NCBI RefSeq assembly: GCF_000687475.1
Contig: NC_057319.1
Coordinates: 1,302,001 to 1,366,000, forward strand
Source of the DNA: Ustilaginoidea virens
Taxonomy: Eukaryota > Ascomycota > Sordariomycetes > Hypocreales > Clavicipitaceae
DNA: 64,000 bases
Reading direction: 5' to 3'
Shown: piece by piece, positions 11,086 to 23,146 of the stretch
Numbering within the stretch: position 1 is the first letter of the stretch
How the letters are laid out: each line of letters starts with the position of its first letter
Translations under genes and position numbers: made by a program
The notes under the pieces: model-generated
Database searches by the model: none
What the model saw: only the letters and a program-made list of their open reading frames with translations
Told to the model about the DNA's origin: nothing

Positions 11086-14000
11086 ATGGCTGGTGAGTTT
11101 TCCCTCCTTCACTTTCCTGTTCAGTTTCTCTTTTGTACCATTGGAATAAATCGGAATGCTGACAGCGGACCACCCACGACCTCCATCCTTATTCCAGATC
11201 AAACAGCGGCTCATTATTCCGATACAAGCGGGAAGAAACAAACCTCTCCCGATAAAAAGGAGACCGATGCAGCATTGACCGACGATACTGGTGTTCTCTC
11301 TCTTCCCGCGGAAGAATCAGAGGGCTGTCACGATGGCATGTTGCTGAGGGATGTTCCCAAACGCACAACGTTCTATGACCCCGTTGCGGAACGGCAGATG
11401 TCTCAAACTGATGCGAAGCTGTTCTATCAGCGCAGCAAAATAGAGGCACGCAGCGGCAATGCAATGACTTGGGGCCAATCAAGCCCTAGCAACAGCCCAA
11501 TTATAGCGTCTAAATCTCGACCATCTGCAGAGCATGTGTTGGATTATTTGAACGCGGAACAAGAAACAGGCACGTTCTGGCCCACCGTTTCTGTGGTGGA
11601 TTAGCAACTTGACTGACAGAGCTTGTAGAAAACGTAGACGAAGCAGGGAAATTGCCAATGCCACGTACATCTCATTGCAACCAAAATGCTGCCGGAATTG
11701 GCCTTGTCTCAACCCCCAACAGCAGCTATGAGGATGGAATTGAGAGCAAGATTGCCTCTGAGGCGGGTTTGGGAGCATTTCAAAGCAATGCCCTCCTTAA
11801 TACTGAGCCCCACGTCAATGCTGAGCTAAGTGCAATTTCGAAGAACATCCAGAAAGTACTGGACGTAAGAAGAAAGTACATCGCCTTGTCATGTCAAGGC
11901 CTGGACGACAACCCTAGAGACGGCGACGATTGGGAAATCTATCCACCTCCACCAGAGCCAGCATGGTCCCAGACAAAAGGGGGCCGTACTGACTTCCCGG
12001 GATCTAATCCTTCTGAACAAGGGACGCAAACTAAAAGACCTTCGCTGTCCCGAAGGAGAAAACCCGGTCTTGATGTCGGGGAGGACTTCAATATGGAAGA
12101 TTTGCTGCCTCTACCTGGAGCAGACGATGCGACGTTCAAACTTGATGATAGTGGGGTCTATCAAGTTTTTGGCAATGGCGAGGAGCAATCACCCCTAATC
12201 AACGTCCCAAACATCCGGGAATTCTACATGGATCTCGACAGCATAGTAACTGTGTCTTCAGATGGACCTAGCAAGAGCTTTGCGTTCAGACGCCTTCAAT
12301 ACCTGGAAGCCAAGTTCAATTTGTACGTTTTACTCAACGAATATCAGGAGACGGCTGATAGCAAAAAGGTTCCTCATCGCGACTTCTACAACGTTCGCAA
12401 AGTGGACACTCACGTGCACCACTCGGCCTGTATGAATCAAAAGCATCTTTTGCGATTTATCAAGAGCAAGATGAAGAAGCATCCAAATGAGGTCGTCTTG
12501 TTCCGCGACGGCAAGCATCTCACCTTGGCAGAAGTCTTCTCAAGCATTAACCTCACAGCCTACGACTTGAGCATAGATACGCTAGACATGCACGTAAGTC
12601 CAATATCCGTACAGCCTGTCCTGGCGCATAGTCAACGTTCCTCATCCTGACAATAATGACGCCAATCAGGCCCATACCGATTCATTCCACCGATTCGACA
12701 AATTCAATCTCAAATACAACCCCATTGGAGAGTCCCGCCTGAGGACAATCTTCCTCAAGACAGACAATTTCATCCACGGGAGATATTTGGCGGAAATAAC
12801 AAAGGAAGTGATTTCAGACCTGGAGTCAAGCAAATATCAGATGGTTGAATGGCGTATCTCGGTCTACGGTAAATCCATCGACGAGTGGGATAAGCTGGCC
12901 TCTTGGGTCGTTGACAACAAGTTGTTCTCGCACAACGTGCGATGGCTTATTCAAATTCCCCGATTATACGATGTCTACAAGGCAAGCAACCTCATGGACA
13001 CTTTTGAACAAATTGTGAAAAATATTTTCCAGCCTCTTTTCGAGGTGACCAAGGATCCGTCCAGCCACCCTAAATTGCACATTTTCCTGCAGAGAGTCAT
13101 TGGTTTCGACAGTGTCGACGACGAGAGCAAGGTGGAGCGCCGGTTGTTCAAGAAATTCCCGGTACCAAAGGTCTGGGATTCGCAACAAAATCCGCCCTAC
13201 AGCTACTGGATATACTACTTATTCGCCAACATGGCGTCCCTAAACTACTGGCGGAGACTGCGAGGTTTCAGCACTTTTGTCTTGAGACCTCATTGCGGCG
13301 AGGCTGGCGATAGCGAGCACTTGGCAGTGGCTCTCCTGTGCTGCCACAGCATAAGCCATGGCCTCCTGCTCCGCAAGGTTCCGCTGCTGCAATACGCATT
13401 CTACTTGGAGCAAATTGGCATTGCAATGTCCCCTCTGAGCAATAATGCCCTTTTCCTAGCGTACGAGCGTAATCCTTTCTACCAGTATTTCAGGCGGGGA
13501 TTGAACGTGTCACTGTCGACAGATGATCCGTTGCAGTTTGCCTTTACCAAAGAGCCGCTCATAGAAGAATATGCAGTGGCGGCGCAAATCTACAAGCTCA
13601 GCCCTGTGGACATGTGCGAGCTTGCCAAGAACTCGGTCATACAGAGTGGTTATGAGGCGTCTATCAAAAAAATGTGGCTGGGGCCGAATTTCAACACCCC
13701 AGGAACAGGCGGAAACATGATGGTTAAAACCAATGTTCCAGACCGCAGAGAAGAATTTCGATACCACACCCTGCTGCAGGAGCAGGACATGTAAGCAAAG
13801 CGCACGGCAAAGTCCAGCATGCAGCAGAAGAACGAATGCTAACATTGATGGCACCCAGGTTGCGACGCTACGCTGCTCATGATGCGAGCAAGGAGGTCAA
13901 TATGGCAAACGGCCCTGCTCACATTCCAGCTGCCGGAGCAGCACTGGGGGTCCCCGACATGTCTTCCTCCCTCAACCACACAACAGAGAGTGGCGAAAAC

Positions 14001-14249
14001 GGGCCAGATGGCATCGCGGAATGTCCAATCTCGGAGAGGAAACCAGAGCTTCATGGCGATACAAGCTTGGATTCAGGGAGGGTCACGGAAGCCATGGCCG
14101 ACTTGCACTTATCTGGCAGTGATCCAAGACTGTTTCCAGGCATTTTTACACGGGATCATCGATCTGACAGCCTGCGGAACCTGCACAGAAACGACGAAGA
14201 GTGGGCTGTTGATTCCAGTGAGGCTCCTGGGGACGAGGACGACATCTGA
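11086..14249 (+). CDS. AMD1: AMP deaminase
   Basis: The enzyme converts AMP to IMP and ammonia in purine interconversion in the cytosol. Proposed exons are 11086-11092, 11198-11569, 11620-12593, 12670-13790 and 13859-14249 (about 954 residues). The zinc and catalytic motifs are clear: [20 protein letters not shown], and [20 protein letters not shown], with conserved flanks such as [20 protein letters not shown]. The region [20 protein letters not shown] is typical of fungal AMD1. Two junctions are uncertain. The 7-nt first exon could splice to 11198 or 11207. The join after codon ACA at 11566 has no GT donor in the right phase; a GC-AG intron 11570-11619 (or acceptor 11628 or 11637) restores frame. 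The other two introns are clean GT-AG. The last exon is a non-conserved acidic tail. Confidence 0.9.
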
Positions 14250-15959
14250 AACACAGAAAGAATGGCTGCAAATAAAGACTCGGGTCGCCGTTGGCCTTTC
14301 ACCCGGATCGATGCAGAGTTTAGTTTCTTGCCGAGGAGCTGGTGAGCAATCGGTTGACAAAGCTGGCTCGACCGACCTCTACGGAGGGCACTGAGGCTTT
14401 TCAAGAGATGTCTTTTACATGCTAAAGGCTGGCAGGGTGACAGGCAATAAATACTGCGCAGAAGAAGAACCAGGTCTGGCATGCTGTCCTTACGGGACCA
14501 AGTTCCAACGGGCTATGAAATCGGGAACCGCTCGTCCGTCAGTAGCAGGGTAGCAGGGTAGCAGGGTAGCAGGGAAGCAGGGGAGGCAGGGGCTCGCTGG
14601 CTAGGAGCTGATTTCTGGCAAATTCTGTATTTTTTTTTGCAATTCTGCCGTATTTGAAACGTTCTATTCAGAATAGCTCACTCTCGGACAACAAGCAATA
14701 GACGTCGGATGTATGTGGGCGCCTGCCTGAGCTCTAGACAAGGCGGTTTTTCTCCAGTTTATACTCGGTCGACGTGGACAGGTTCACTGCGACGAAGGCT
14801 CTACTGTACCGGCATCGGGTCGATGAAGAAAAACTTGCGCAAAGCAGGGCGGCTGCTCTGGCAAAGGTCCTGTGCTGTGGGCACGAGGATGGCTATGCTG
14901 TTGGAAGGTTGAAGGGTCTGAGTGGTTTTGCATAATGCCAGTCTTTCGTCGTAAATATGCCTGTCTCGTGGTCTCGTGACTGAAGAGTTACAATGGCGGG
15001 GGGGTTCCGCCCCGGCTGATGGCCAAGGGAGCTGGCGTTAAGAATGCGTGTTGGTTTGGCATGGCGTAGATTGTCGATATGCTGTGTCCAATGTCAGGCT
15101 GTCGGCGACATAATTTATTCACACTGTGTATTTATTTCCTTGGTGGTGTGCAGGCAACCCCTGGCAACCACTTTATGTGATGGTGAAACCACTAGCTCCA
15201 TGGCGTGTCAGTCCCTCATGGATTTTGACACATGGAATAACAAACAGGTCCGCGTATCTGCAGGTACCTTGAGGCAGGTAGGTATATGCCTAATGCCCCT
15301 AGGTGCCTACCTTTTAGGTACCTACATGTACCTAGCCAACCTACCTAGGCGTCTGTTGAGTAAAATGATGTCGGGATGCACGTGGTTTCCTCACCATCAT
15401 CATCTCTTCCCAAGTGGCAACTGCCTGCCGTCTTCGGCTGACCGTAACACAGTGGGGTGCTACAGTAGGGGCCAACTGGTGCAAGATATGTTGCAACCAG
15501 CATCAGCACATGCAACCCAAACCAACCCTGGTCTGGTCCTGGAAATTCCTGAGCCGCAAACGCCAAAATCCAGCGTCAGGTTGAGCCATCTCACCTGCTT
15601 CTTGTGTTGAGAAAGCGCCACATCCTCGCAACGGACAGGCCACAATTACTTCTTTTTCTTCCTTGTTCGGCCCGGCTTTACCACTTGCATCGTCCCCACC
15701 ATCGCAGGGTGTTTTCGAACCATACAACAAGCGGCCCAGCCTTAAACTTCCGACGCTTCGACCTCCATCGACAACGGTTACGGCCAAGCCAGATTGTATC
15801 TCCTGGGTGCGAGCTGGTCCGTCGTAGACTCGTTACCCAACAACGTTGCCTCAACATGTACATTGCCAGACGGTGAGCTGTTCCTCACGCTAGTCGCGAC
15901 CGTTCGCCGCAGGACTCCGTGTATCGCGGCCCTCCCTCGGCTGAACAGGCGCAGGCACC
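14250..15959. other. Intergenic region AMD1-MTO1 with tandem and TACCTA-type repeats
   Basis: A 1.7-kb spacer. A nine-base GTAGCAGG-type repeat occurs about four times at 14541-14580. A block rich in TAGGTACCTA-like words spans 15261-15350. The last 300 bp are C-rich and probably hold the promoter and leader of the next gene. Confidence 0.6.
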
Positions 15960-18900
15960 ATGACGGACTCGGAAGCAGCTGCCGAAGCTGCTTCGGGAGG
16001 GTCTGTCGATGGTGAGGCGCATGCGCAACCAGACGATTCTATCCTTAGATTACTTCCTCGAAACAGTGAAGCTGCTGCCCTTGGAAGCACCACCGGTCCG
16101 TGGGCAATGGAGAGCAGTTTCATCGAAGCGGCGACCCTGGATAATAGCACAGGCCCAGAGCAGACTCTCACCGAGGAAGCTGTTCGCGAACACCTCAAGG
16201 ACGTCGAGTCGAGCTTCTTGCCTGCGCTTTCCCCAATTGCGGCGCGAACAACCGGTCAGGACCTCGCCGGAGCTGACGATACGACGGATACCCTCACCCA
16301 AGGGCAGCCTCGCCGTCTGAGACATGATGAAGCTCAAGACGCCGCCCATTTCGGAAACCACACGTCAAGCCTTGAGAACATGGACTCGTCTCCCACTGCC
16401 GCCGCGGCTGCAAGAACCGTCTCCAAGGCTGTGAGCACGACGGCCAACCCAACCCGAGACGACGCTGTCCCGGCGACGGCAGAAGCAAGCGAATATAAAG
16501 ATGATAACGAGCATTCATTTCTTTCAATGACCGACGATCCCTTCTCGCAATCTCAGCTGCCGTCCGATCGCATCGACGCCGGCAGCACACCGGGCAACTC
16601 ATTGCGGATCGGGAAACGGTCAAGATATCTCCGTAGCCGTTATGGCAGCCAGCGCTCATCCATTTCATCCTTCATCACTAACCCCGAGTCGCATGAAGGG
16701 AGCGAGGCTACCGTTGGACTAGGAGCTGATTATGCCTTACAATCAGGAGGGGCCGTGCCAGTTTTGGGAATGCCTCGATCTACGAGCAGCCATTACCAGC
16801 GATCGATAAGCATTGGCAGCATGGCATCGGGCTTTGGAGGCGAAGAGTTCAGTGACCCCCCCAACCATCAACTAGAGACGCTGCCAGAAGTGTCCAGTCC
16901 CGCCCGACCTACCCGCCACAACCCGTTGCAGACACCGAAAGCTTCCAAAGAGAACTTGAAGGCCGCTGCACCGACAGATACCGTTCTCGCCCAGCATGTG
17001 AGAAAGGTGCAGGTGCCCGAGTCACTTGCGAAAGAGTACAAAGTCAAGAACGGCTTGCATACCCCTCGCCAACCGTCAAACTTCACATCCACCGGACTCG
17101 GGTCAGGCACAGTCACCAAACTCGGGAAGAATCTGACGTTGAAGGAACAAAGCAACACGATTGAAAGACTTTCCAAAGAAAACTTTGACCTCAAGCTAAA
17201 AGTCATGTTTCTCAGTGACCGGCTGGACAAGCTGTCCGAGGAGGGCATCAAGGAAATGATTTCCGAGAATGTGGAGCTCAAGACAAGCCTTGCCGTCTTG
17301 CAGAGAGACAATAAAATCCTCCGAAAACGGGTCAAGGAGCTTGAAAAACAGACGAGGCCAGATGAGCAAAGACCCAGCACCGCCTCCTCTGCGGATCACA
17401 CTGTCAGAACGTACGATGAAGAAACCTACGAACGAGAACAAGAACTCATCTATCTCCGTGAGAGGATTGAAGAGTATGCCACCGAGATAGAAAGATTGCG
17501 AACCGAGAGCTTAAACCGCGAATCAGAGAAGCGGCGGCTCACCGACGTCATCAAGACTCTGAGTGAGCGAAGTGGAGATAACCCAGGCTTGCAGGAGGAA
17601 TCCGAGGTGTGGAAAGACCTGCTGGAGCAGGAGACGGCCCGCAGAGAGCAAGCAGACGAGGACAACCAACGGCTGCGTGACGAAGTATTCAGACTCAAGA
17701 AGGAACTGTCCGGTCAAGGAAACCTGCATAACAACACCACCAACACCTACAGCATTTCCAAGAAGCCGCCCAGGGACGGCGCAGCGTTTGGCTCCAGCCG
17801 TCCCGCGTCCGGCGTGTCCGGCGCGGGAGGCGAAGCTGAGCACTCCAATACCAACCTGAGCGTGGCTAGCACCTTGGTTGACGAGCTGCGGCGGGAGAGT
17901 GAGCAGCTTCGGCACGAGAATGCGGAGCTGCGGCGCGAGGTCGGTGCTCAGACCTCGATGCTTACCTCTAGAAACCGCGAGAAGGAAAGGCTCTATCAGG
18001 AGATTGAAGACCTGAAGCTGGCCCAGCGTCGGGGCGGTCTTGCGCCTTCCACCGTGGACAGCATCTTTGAGCGCTCAGCGTCTCGCGCCGGCGTACACGA
18101 AAGGCCCCAGTCTCGCGGTAGCGGCCGGACCAGGCAAACGTTGGTCGAGGATGAGCTCGAGCGTGAACAGCTCGAAAACAAGCTCGCGGACCTTCGGGAC
18201 AAGGTTAGCCAAGTCAAGCTGCAAAATCAAGAATTGCAGAGAGAGCTTGAATCGTGCATGCAAGACTTTGAGACGGCAGTGGAAGGCAAGCGCCAGGCGG
18301 AAGAGAGCGCCTTCTCACTGCAGCAAGATATCGATACCGCCATGAACGACCTAGCTGTGCTGCAAGCCGAGCGAGATGAGGCGATCCGCGAGCAGGGCGA
18401 GATGGAAAACGAGTTTGAGGCATTGCGCCGGGAGGCTCAGCATGAGATTGACGCGCTAGAGGCCGAGGCAGACCAGCGCAACGAGGAAGTTCAACGCGCC
18501 CAGGCGGAACTGAGGGATCGCTCGGAAAACTTCGACGCCTTGCAAGAAGAGATGCGAAAAATGAGCGAGGCCCTGGTGCGGTTGGAGGACGAGCAGCACA
18601 GTAAGCTGCGCCGAATCCAGCAGCTGGAAGAGGAACTGGACTCGTCGAATAAAGAGCTCGAGGACCTGGAGCACAAGCTGATGGAGGCAAACGGAAAGAA
18701 CCAACGATTTGCCGTGCAGCAAGAATCATCGCAGGGAGAGATTGCCTTTCTGCGGGAGGAACAAGAAGCAGACAAGATTCGCATTGGGGATTTGGAAGCA
18801 GCCATTGCGAACGCAGAGCAGAACCTGCGCGAAGAAAGGGACAGGGTGAGGGAACTGGATAGCCGCTTGCAGCAAGAACGTATGCAGCGAGAAATCGTCG

Positions 18901-20442
18901 CGGACAAGGAGAAGGAGGAGGTGCAGCAGGTTGTTGACGAGCTCAACCGGGAAACCTCCAACGCCAAGGATGAGGTGAGGAGACTACGTAAGAGCCTGTC
19001 TTCGCGCGAGGTCGAGGCGACGGAATGGAAGGAGAGGTTGATTGAGCTCGAGAATAATCTTCGAGAGGCCTTGGGTGACCTGAATGGCACCCGTTCGTCA
19101 CTGCTCAAGGTAAGGCGGTTTCATTGTCACATGCGGGTTCTTTCAACCTTGCACTGCATGACAGGTTCTTCTTTTTCTCTACTTTTTTTCTTGTCTATTT
19201 TTGGCTGCGTCAAATCCTTTTCTGACAGAGAAAAACACCTTGTAGTCCATTGCGAAAATGCAACGCGAACTCGAGAACACTGTTCGTGAACTCGACACGT
19301 CAAAGGCATCTTTGATGGAAAAGGATCGCATCATCAAACAGCGAGACGCGCTGTTGGAGTCGCACGCGCTGGAGAGCCGCAAGGTCACCGAGTTGTTGGA
19401 TAAGGAACGCCTTGCGCACCGCAACACCAAGGCTCAGTTCGACACGTTCCAAAGAACCCATCAACATCTCACGCACACGGCCAACACTCAAGATGTCCGA
19501 ATCGCGGAGCTGGAGAGCACGAGGGGTCAGGACCGCAGAAGGCTTGCGCAACTGGAGCAGTCGGCGCGCGATCAGTTGACGGAGAGAAACGAGCTGCTGC
19601 TTAAGCTGTGGCAGAAGCTGAGCATTCTCTGTGGTCGGGAGTGGCTGAACAACAACGCGCTGGTCGACCGGCAGGTTGTACCTTCTGTAGAGGTCATAGG
19701 CAGCCGATTGCCTGGTTTCGCAAAGAATCTCTTGGCGGCGGTCAAGACGATTGAAACCATGTTTGGCTCGCTGTATACCAAGATCCACTCGGTCGAACGC
19801 GACCTGCACAAGGAGTACCAGACGCTGGAAAACAACCTGGAGGCGAGGACTAAGAAGCTGGACCGTCTGGAATCAATGCTGCGCAACTCGGTGGCGGCAA
19901 GGGCCGTGGGCCCCCAGGACATGCACAGCCGGATGCTCCGCTTGGAGGATGCCTATCGCCAACTCAAGGTGGAGAATGCGACGCTGCGAACGGCCAACGA
20001 CGTCCGCAGCCGCGCGGCGCAGTCGAGCTCGGAAGGACCAGCGCCGCTGAGTCGCGGCGCCTCGAGCGGAGGATCTCCCTCGCCTGGCATTCCTCGAGGA
20101 CCAGGAGACCGTGATAAGGACCGGGGTTCCCAGTCCGGCCACGCTAAGGCCAGCCGGTCGGCGGCAGCCCCTTCTCGCGCCCATGCTTCCTCGGGCATAC
20201 CAAGACCCTCTCCGGGGAGCGCGACGGGCATGGAAATAGCGGTTCCTGGCGAGAGCGGGACCAGCAACAACGACAACCGCTGGATGCTTCGACTGCGCGA
20301 CATGGAGTACAAGCTGAAGATGGAGCGCGAGGGGCGCAACCAAGACCGGCAGGCTGCTCGACAGAGGCTCGGTGGGCTCGAGATGGAGAACCGAGATCTC
20401 AGGGATCGAATGACGAGAAGGGCGAATACTGACACCGAGTAG
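15960..20442 (+). CDS. Coiled-coil microtubule-organising-centre protein (ApsB/Mto1 family)
   Basis: The product fits the ApsB/Mto1 group, which recruits gamma-tubulin complexes to spindle-pole and other microtubule-organising centres and affects nuclear positioning. Two exons (15960-19109, 19246-20442) give 1448 residues. Residues 1-390 are Ser/Thr-rich and probably disordered. The centrosomin CM1 motif, which binds gamma-tubulin complexes, lies at about 393-455 (TLKEQSNTIERLSKENFDLK, then LKVMFLSDRLDKLSEEGIKE). A long coiled coil runs from about 460 to 1080. A conserved block near 1180-1260 begins LWQKLSILCGREWLNNNALV. Near 1393-1425 RWMLRLRDMEYKLKMEREGR matches the Mto2-binding region and argues for Mto1/ApsB over the Pcp1/Spc110 paralogue. 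The single intron is 136 bp, phase 0, with GTAAGG and TTGTAG ends. Confidence 0.88.
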
Positions 20443-21419
20443 TTGTGTTGTCTGTTTTAGCCCAGCCCGACCGAGCAGGGGGGTTTCAAGCGACCAGACC
20501 AGCAAAGTAAAGGAGCTGTCTCTCTCTCTCTCTGTCCCTCCCGACTTTCACACCAATAACGTGACATGCAAGGAGGAGGGGGAGGTTTTGATTCGTCACC
20601 TGGAGGGCCGTTTTCAGTTCATGGATATATTTTAGATGTTTATTGTTTCGTTGGTCGTGCAAGCGATGATGCTGGGGGCCAGTTAATTGATTTTGTGGCA
20701 CAGAGGGGGTGCGAGTGGCATAGTACAATGGCACAGCACGGTGTTTATCTTTATTCTTGGGGTAATTCTACGATTTTCTTTTTTCTTTCCCCTTGTCGCC
20801 CGAATGCTGACGGATGCCTCGTCTTGCATTGCAGTCAAGTTGGCCGCGGCGTCAGATGGCGCCATTCTTATCGATAAAGGTCCTGGGCCGTGGCGTGGCG
20901 CCCCATAATTAATCCCCGCTAAACCCGTCGATGTACCTCCGTACTCCGTAGCAGCCCGGGTCCCGTACCTCGGGATGCCCCCGGTATCCCGTCCTCCGTC
21001 CGCATGGCCAGGTTCTATGTAGCCTTGCAGTGGCAAGGGCTCTCATCACATTGGCGTTTACCAATGAACACGCCATGCGTCCGACTCATGCGAGCAGAAG
21101 TTCGCCAAGGGAAATTCACCGGAGACTTGATCATCCTGAGCGGGCGCCTTGTAAGTCGGAGGGCAGGGTCGAAGGGCAGGGCGGAGGCGGACTTCCGCAA
21201 ACGGAAACCCCGCCGCTGGCTCGCTTTCTTTGCCGCAGCTATAAGGCCCCAAACGCCATCATCATCATCCAGCTCGTCGACGGGACCTGGAAAGCTCGTT
21301 GTTTTATCTACATTGCACCCATTCTACGCCAGCCCCTGCCAAAGTGTATGAAAAGGGAAGAAGAAGAAGAAAGAAAAAAGAGTAAAAAAAAAGAAGAGAA
21401 AAAAAAAAAAAAAAAAGGG
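20443..21419. other. Intergenic region upstream of the DUF1479 gene
   Basis: A 977-bp spacer. It contains a short (TC)n run at 20518-20534, a TACTCCGTA motif at 20942-20950, and a purine-only stretch at about 21353-21419 made of GAA units and a run of 18 A. That stretch stops directly at the ATG of the next gene. Confidence 0.65.
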
Positions 21420-22742
21420 ATGCTACGTCTCTCCGTGGCCGCGCCGTCGCTCTGTTGCCGCGGACTCGTCCGACGAGCATCCACGGCGGCACCAACGTCC
21501 CTCGGGACGGCCAAGAAAGAGGGCAGCATTGCTGACGCGTTCGTTTCCCTGTCCGGCGCCAAGAGGGCCCCCCTGCCGGATCGCTTCAGGAAGATAAAGT
21601 GCGACCTGGTGCGCGGCCGCGAGAAGCAGATTGTGCACGGCTGGGGGGGGCTCTTGCGCGAGCTGCGCAGGGAGAATGACATTATCGCGCGGGAAGGGTC
21701 GGACGTCATCCCGCAGGTGGAGTTTGCGCATCTGGAGGCCGGGTGCCGAGGGCTGAGGGACGAGATCCGGAAAAGAGGCGTCATTGTGGTCAGGGGGGTG
21801 GTTCCCGAGGGGGAGGCGCGGGCGTACAAGGACGAGGTGGAGGAGTACGTGAGGAGGAATCCCTGGACCAGAGGTATGAGATGAAGGGGCAGCAACATCA
21901 GCTTTGACGCCTGACGATCGACTCGTTGTCTTTCTGTCGATTGCTAACCCGTGGCTCTGGCGCGAAAGCGTTCCCGCCGGACGACCCCCAGGTGTACGAG
22001 CTCTACTGGTCGGCTCCGCAGCTCAAGGCCCGGTCGCACCCGTCGGTGCTGCGGGTGCAGCACCACCTGCTGGCCGACCTGTGGCACACGTCGTCGGCCG
22101 CGGCGCGCATCTCGCTGCAGCACCCGCTCTCGTACGCCGACCGGCTGCGCATCCGGCAGCCCGGGGACGCCAGCTTCGCGCTGGGCCCGCACATGGACGG
22201 CGGCAGCGTGGAGAGGTGGGAGCCCGACGGCTACGGCCGCGGCGGCGTGTACGACAAGGTGCTCGAGGGCAGCTGGGGCGACTTTGACCCGTGGGACGCC
22301 AGCGGGCGCGTCGACGCCGTGACCAACCTGTACGACGGGCTGGGCGCCTGCTCCGTCTTCCGGGCCTGGCAGGGCTGGCTGAGCATGAGCCGGTCGGGCC
22401 CGCGCGAGGGCACGCTGCTCGTCAACCCGCTGGTGCGCCTGGCCACGGCGTACGTGCTGCTGCGGCCCTTCTTCGCGCCCCTGAGCGACGGCGGGCCGGG
22501 CTTCCTGGACGAGAGCAACTGGGCCTTTGTCGGCGAGGCCGCCATGACGAGCGAGCTGCACGGCGCTTCGCCGGGCCACGCTCAGGAGCTCACCGACGCG
22601 CTGCATCCCCATCTCGAGCTGGCCAGGACCATGGTCCACGTGCCGCTCATCAAGCCCGGCGACTTTGTAGCCTGGCACGGCGACAGTGAGTAGGATAAGA
22701 TCCTTACCCCCCCCCCCCACCTTCCTCCCGCCTTGCACCCCC

Positions 22743-22774
<32 letters not shown>

Positions 22775-23146
22775 TTGTGTCTTCCGTATTTGCCAACCAA
22801 CCGATTTGCGCCTGCGTCGGCAGCTATTCACTCGGTCGACGCCGTCCACCGGGGCTCGGGCGACTCCAGCGTCATGTACATCCCCGTGTGCCCCGTGACC
22901 GACACCAACGCGGCGTACCTGGCTCGCCAGCGACAGGCGTTCCGGGACGGCACGCCGGCACCCGACTTCCCCGGCGGCGAGGGCGAGAGGCGGCATGCCG
23001 GCCGGCCCACGGAGGGGGCGCTGCGGCGCTGGGCGGACGGCCTGGCCAGGCAGGCGCTTGGCCTGGAGAGGATCCAGCCGCGCCGGGGGGGGCTGCCGGG
23101 CGAGACGGAGGCCATTGCCGGCGCGAATGCCGCGTTGGGCTTTTGA
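21420..23146 (+). CDS. DUF1479 (YbiU-like) putative Fe(II)/2-oxoglutarate oxygenase
   Basis: Three exons (21420-21873, 21969-22685, 22824-23146) give 497 residues of the DUF1479 family, found in bacteria and fungi and structurally related to 2-oxoglutarate/Fe(II) dioxygenases. The natural substrate is unknown to me. Candidate iron ligands are H226 and D228 in LGPHMDGGSVERW, with H388 or H393 in FVAWHGDTIHSVDAVH as the distal histidine. The first 28 residues (MLRLSVAAPSLCCRGLVRRA...) lack acidic residues and are rich in Arg, Ser and Ala, so a mitochondrial targeting peptide is plausible. The coding GC is very high, and long antisense frames exist only because of that. Intron 2 carries long C and T homopolymers (T26 at 22751-22776). 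The start is chosen as the ATG right after the poly-A stretch. Confidence 0.85.
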
